Shown here: one piece after another, positions 14,162 to 16,201 of the stretch | How the letters are laid out: each line of letters opens with the position of its first letter | Position numbering within the stretch: the first letter of the stretch is position 1 | NCBI GenBank assembly: GCA_964352775.1 | Contig: CAYGTK010000082.1 | Coordinates: forward strand, 1-16,201 | Length of the DNA stretch: 16,201 nucleotides | Reading direction: 5' to 3' | Source of the DNA: CAYGTK01 sp964352775 | GTDB taxonomy: Bacteria > Bacteroidota > Bacteroidia > Chitinophagales > CAIOSU01 | Translations under genes and position numbers: made by a program | The notes under the pieces: model-generated | What the model was told of the DNA's origin: nothing | The model's database searches: none | What the model saw: only the letters and a program-made list of their open reading frames with translations

Positions 14162-14179
14162 GCTCTATATTTGTAGAGC
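14162..14179. repeat. Inverted repeat overlapping the -7 element
   Basis: GCTCTA (14162-14167) and TAGAGC (14174-14179) form a perfect six-base inverted repeat around TATTTG, so the palindrome contains nearly the whole -7 element. It could be a second operator. A transcript start near 14179 would leave most of it untranscribed, arguing against an RNA hairpin role. Confidence 0.45.
14166..14173 (+). promoter_or_regulatory. -7 element of the persulfide dioxygenase gene
   Basis: TATATTTG is a full match to TAnnTTTG and ends 22 bases before the ATG at 14196. The -33 region is poor (CTTTTT around 14144-14149 instead of TTTG), as expected for an activator-dependent promoter. Confidence 0.65.
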
Positions 14180-14195
14180 AATAAATTAAAAGACC

Positions 14196-15599
14196 ATGAT
14201 AGTAGAACAGATATATACAGGATGTTTAGCCTCAGCGGCTTATTACATCGAATCAGAAGGCGAAGCAGTTATTATTGATCCAATGCGTGAAATTGAGCCT
14301 TATCTAGAGCGAGCAAAAAAAAGCGGAGCTACCATTAAATACATTTTTGAAACGCACTTTCATGCCGACTTCGTTTCTGGTCATGTGGACTTAGCTAAGC
14401 AATCTGGAGCTACCATAGTATATGGCCCAGGTGCAAAGGCTGAATTCGATATGCATGAAGCAACAGATGGTGAGGTACTAAAGTTAGGAAAGGTCAGCTT
14501 TGAGGTGTTACACACCCCCGGCCATACTTCAGAGTCTACTACCTTTCTTTTGAAAGATGAGAATGGAAAAGATCATTCAATATTTACGGGCGACACATTG
14601 TTTATTGGTGATGTTGGCCGACCAGACTTGGCTGTAAAATCAGACTTAACTAAAGAAGACCTTGCGGCGATGTTATTCGAAAGTCTTCGCCATAAGATAA
14701 TGCCATTGGCAGATGATGTTATCGTTTATCCTGCTCACGGTGCGGGTTCTGCTTGTGGAAAGAATATGAGCTCAGAAACTACTGATACCCTTGGCAATCA
14801 AAAAATGGTAAACTATGCGCTACGTGCAGATATGACCAAAGAGGAGTTCATCAAGGAAGTAACCGAAGGTATTCTTCCACCGCCGCAGTATTTCCCGAAA
14901 AATGCTTTGATGAATAAACAAGGTTATACAGAAATAGATAAAGTACTGGAACGCGGTTCCGTAGCACTTGATGCTGATACCTTCGAAGCCATAGCTAATC
15001 ACGAAGGAGCATTGGTGTTAGACACTAGAAAAGCACCAGACTTCACTAAAGAGCATATTCCTAATTCCATATTTATTGGTATTGATGGCGGTTTTGCCCC
15101 ATGGGTAGGTGCATTAATAACTGACCTGCAGCAAGCCATTGTATTCATAGCAGATGAAGGAAGAGAAGAAGAAGTAGTTACTCGTCTATCGCGAGTGGGT
15201 TACGACAATACTATGGGGTACCTAAAAGGTGGCCTAGCGGCTTGGAAAGCTGCTGGAAAAGAAACGGATAGTTTTCGTTCTATCACTCCGGAACAATTTG
15301 AGCAAGATCATACTAAGGGTGGGATTACTGTGCTAGATGTACGCAAAACGGGCGAGTACGCAGCTGGTCATGTAGAGGATGCTACAAACTTTCCGCTAGA
15401 TAGTATCAACTCCAAAATGAACGAAGTAGATGCTGATAAAGAATACTACGTCCATTGTGCTGGAGGATACCGTTCAGTAATAGCATCAAGTATTTTGCGT
15501 GCTCGTGGAGTAAGAAATGTAATTGATGTGCAAGGTGGATATAAAGCTATTTCAGAAACAGATGTGCCCACTACTATAGAAGTAGGAACTACCGCATAA
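14196..15599 (+). CDS. CstB-like persulfide dioxygenase-rhodanese fusion
   Basis: 467-residue cytoplasmic enzyme with three parts. (1) Metallo-beta-lactamase domain of the persulfide dioxygenase type, about 1-245: THFHAD (His54, His56, Asp58), HTPGH (His110), TGDTLFIGDVGRPDLA (Asp133, then the family GRPDL), PAHGAGSACGKN (His181, Cys187). A single Fe(II) site is expected. (2) Rhodanese-like domain, about 256-352, whose catalytic loop reads IADEGREEE with no Cys, so it is a pseudo-rhodanese. (3) Active rhodanese, about 362-460, with loop HCAGGYRS and catalytic Cys421. This order is that of staphylococcal CstB, which oxidises low-molecular-weight persulfides to sulfite and can pass sulfur on to give thiosulfate. 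The role here is inferred from that match. The gene has its own promoter with a CRP-like operator and ends in an intrinsic terminator. Confidence 0.88.
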   Translation: MIVEQIYTGCLASAAYYIESEGEAVIIDPMREIEPYLERAKKSGATIKYIFETHFHADFVSGHVDLAKQSGATIVYGPGAKAEFDMHEATDGEVLKLGKVSFEVLHTPGHTSESTTFLLKDENGKDHSIFTGDTLFIGDVGRPDLAVKSDLTKEDLAAMLFESLRHKIMPLADDVIVYPAHGAGSACGKNMSSETTDTLGNQKMVNYALRADMTKEEFIKEVTEGILPPPQYFPKNALMNKQGYTEIDKVLERGSVALDADTFEAIANHEGALVLDTRKAPDFTKEHIPNSIFIGIDGGFAPWVGALITDLQQAIVFIADEGREEEVVTRLSRVGYDNTMGYLKGGLAAWKAAGKETDSFRSITPEQFEQDHTKGGITVLDVRKTGEYAAGHVEDATNFPLDSINSKMNEVDADKEYYVHCAGGYRSVIASSILRARGVRNVIDVQGGYKAISETDVPTTIEVGTTA

Positions 15600-15619
15600 C
15601 AGCTATCAGCTTTAATTAA

Positions 15620-15653
15620 GAAAAGGGAATCCAAATTGGGTTCCCTTTTTTCT
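15620..15653 (+). terminator. Intrinsic terminator after the persulfide dioxygenase gene
   Basis: AAAAGGGAATCC (15621-15632) pairs with GGGTTCCCTTTT (15638-15649), with one T-G wobble and a five-base AAATT loop, followed by more T residues. It lies 20 bases after the stop at 15599 and ends the sulfur block. Confidence 0.9.
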
Positions 15654-15686
15654 TGCAACTACCCACTAGCTTTCTTGTTGGGGTAT

Positions 15687-15694
15687 TATATTTG
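15687..15694 (+). promoter_or_regulatory. -7 element of the endonuclease III gene
   Basis: TATATTTG is a full match to TAnnTTTG, following the upstream terminator. The predicted transcript start is near 15700, about 15 bases before the TTG start, a leader length like that of the 9305 and 14196 genes. No clear TTTG at -33. Confidence 0.5.
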
Positions 15695-15714
15695 AACATA
15701 ACAACTCAAACATC

Positions 15715-16201
15715 TTGATAAGCAAAGAATACTCCAAAGCCGAACGAGTAGAATTCGTAGTTAACAAACTAGAGGAGCTTTACCCAAAAACTCCAGTTCC
15801 ACTCGATCATCAAGACGCATATACCCTTTTGATAGCCGTGCTGCTCTCTGCACAATGCACTGATGAACGCGTAAATAAAGTCACCCCATATTTGTTTTCC
15901 GAAGCAGTTAACCCAACAGACATGATAAAAATGCAACCTGAAGAGATCAGGGCCATCATTAAACCATGTGGGCTATCTCCTACCAAATCAAAAGCCATCT
16001 TTAACTTGTCGCACATAATTTTGGATGAACATAACGGACAAGTACCCAAAAGTTTTGAAGAATTAGAAAAACTTCCAGGGGTAGGTCATAAAACTGCCAG
16101 TGTAGTCATGAGCCAAGCATTTGGCGAACCTGCATTTCCTGTTGATACCCATATCCATCGTTTGATGTACCGTTGGGGACTTACCACTGGTAAAAATGTA
16201 T
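15715..16201 (+). CDS. nth: Endonuclease III, N-terminal part (3' end outside window)
   Basis: DNA glycosylase/AP lyase of base excision repair, acting on oxidised pyrimidines. The first 162 codons are visible. Motifs from the proposed start: DAYTLLIAVLLSAQCTDERVN (34-54), typical of the family; the helix-hairpin-helix LPGVGHKTASVV at 120-131 with catalytic Lys126; and FPVDTHIHR with catalytic Asp144. The four iron-sulfur cysteines would lie beyond the window end. There is no in-frame ATG upstream of the conserved region. TTG at 15715 is chosen because it begins a few residues before the conserved AERVEFVV helix, as in relatives, and fits the -7 element at 15687. An ATC or ATA start nearby is a weaker alternative. 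It is separated from the sulfur block by a terminator, so it is probably an independent housekeeping gene. Confidence 0.9.
   Translation, partial: MISKEYSKAERVEFVVNKLEELYPKTPVPLDHQDAYTLLIAVLLSAQCTDERVNKVTPYLFSEAVNPTDMIKMQPEEIRAIIKPCGLSPTKSKAIFNLSHIILDEHNGQVPKSFEELEKLPGVGHKTASVVMSQAFGEPAFPVDTHIHRLMYRWGLTTGKNV

Overview
The window looks like a chromosomal segment from a Bacteroidota bacterium, most likely of the order Flavobacteriales; I cannot name the genus. Evidence for this: a C-terminal sorting domain of the type IX secretion system (T9SS), promoters matching the Bacteroidota form TTTG-N19-TAnnTTTG, A-rich start regions without a clear Shine-Dalgarno sequence, and FtsK followed by a LolA-like protein. 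I see no tRNA, rRNA, CRISPR array, insertion sequence or phage gene. Coding density is high, and no gene-free stretch exceeds about 155 bases.

Layout. 1-1841 (+): the 3' part of ftsK, then a LolA-like periplasmic carrier. 1906-3294 (+): dihydrolipoyl dehydrogenase. 3340-3912 (+): an exported thioredoxin-fold protein, ending in a terminator. 4010-4765 (+): a small T9SS cargo protein, ending in a strong terminator shared with the convergent block. 4850-9151 (-): a translationally overlapping trio, consisting of a secreted multidomain PIG-L deacetylase, an uncatalogued 37-residue membrane protein, and a sodium:solute symporter. 9305-11649 (+): a beta-helix lipoprotein and a diheme cytochrome c lipoprotein of the SO2930 type, behind a near-ideal promoter. 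11674-15599 (+): a Crp/Fnr regulator, a SulP anion transporter and a CstB-like persulfide dioxygenase-rhodanese fusion. 15715-16201 (+): the 5' part of an endonuclease III gene with a TTG start.

The most interesting part is the sulfur block. The SulP and persulfide dioxygenase genes each have an upstream CRP-like inverted site, TGTrA-N6-TCACC, placed exactly 21 bases before a -7-like hexamer/octamer. The regulator encoded just upstream has the R-E-x3-R recognition helix of CRP and a cluster of three cysteines in its sensor domain. Together these suggest a local persulfide- or sulfide-responsive regulon that detoxifies sulfane sulfur in the cytoplasm and moves the oxyanion products (or substrates) across the inner membrane.

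The second interesting part is the PIG-L / microprotein / symporter trio. The small gene overlaps both neighbours, which suggests coupled translation and perhaps a small subunit of the symporter. All functional claims rest on reading motifs by eye; no database search was run.
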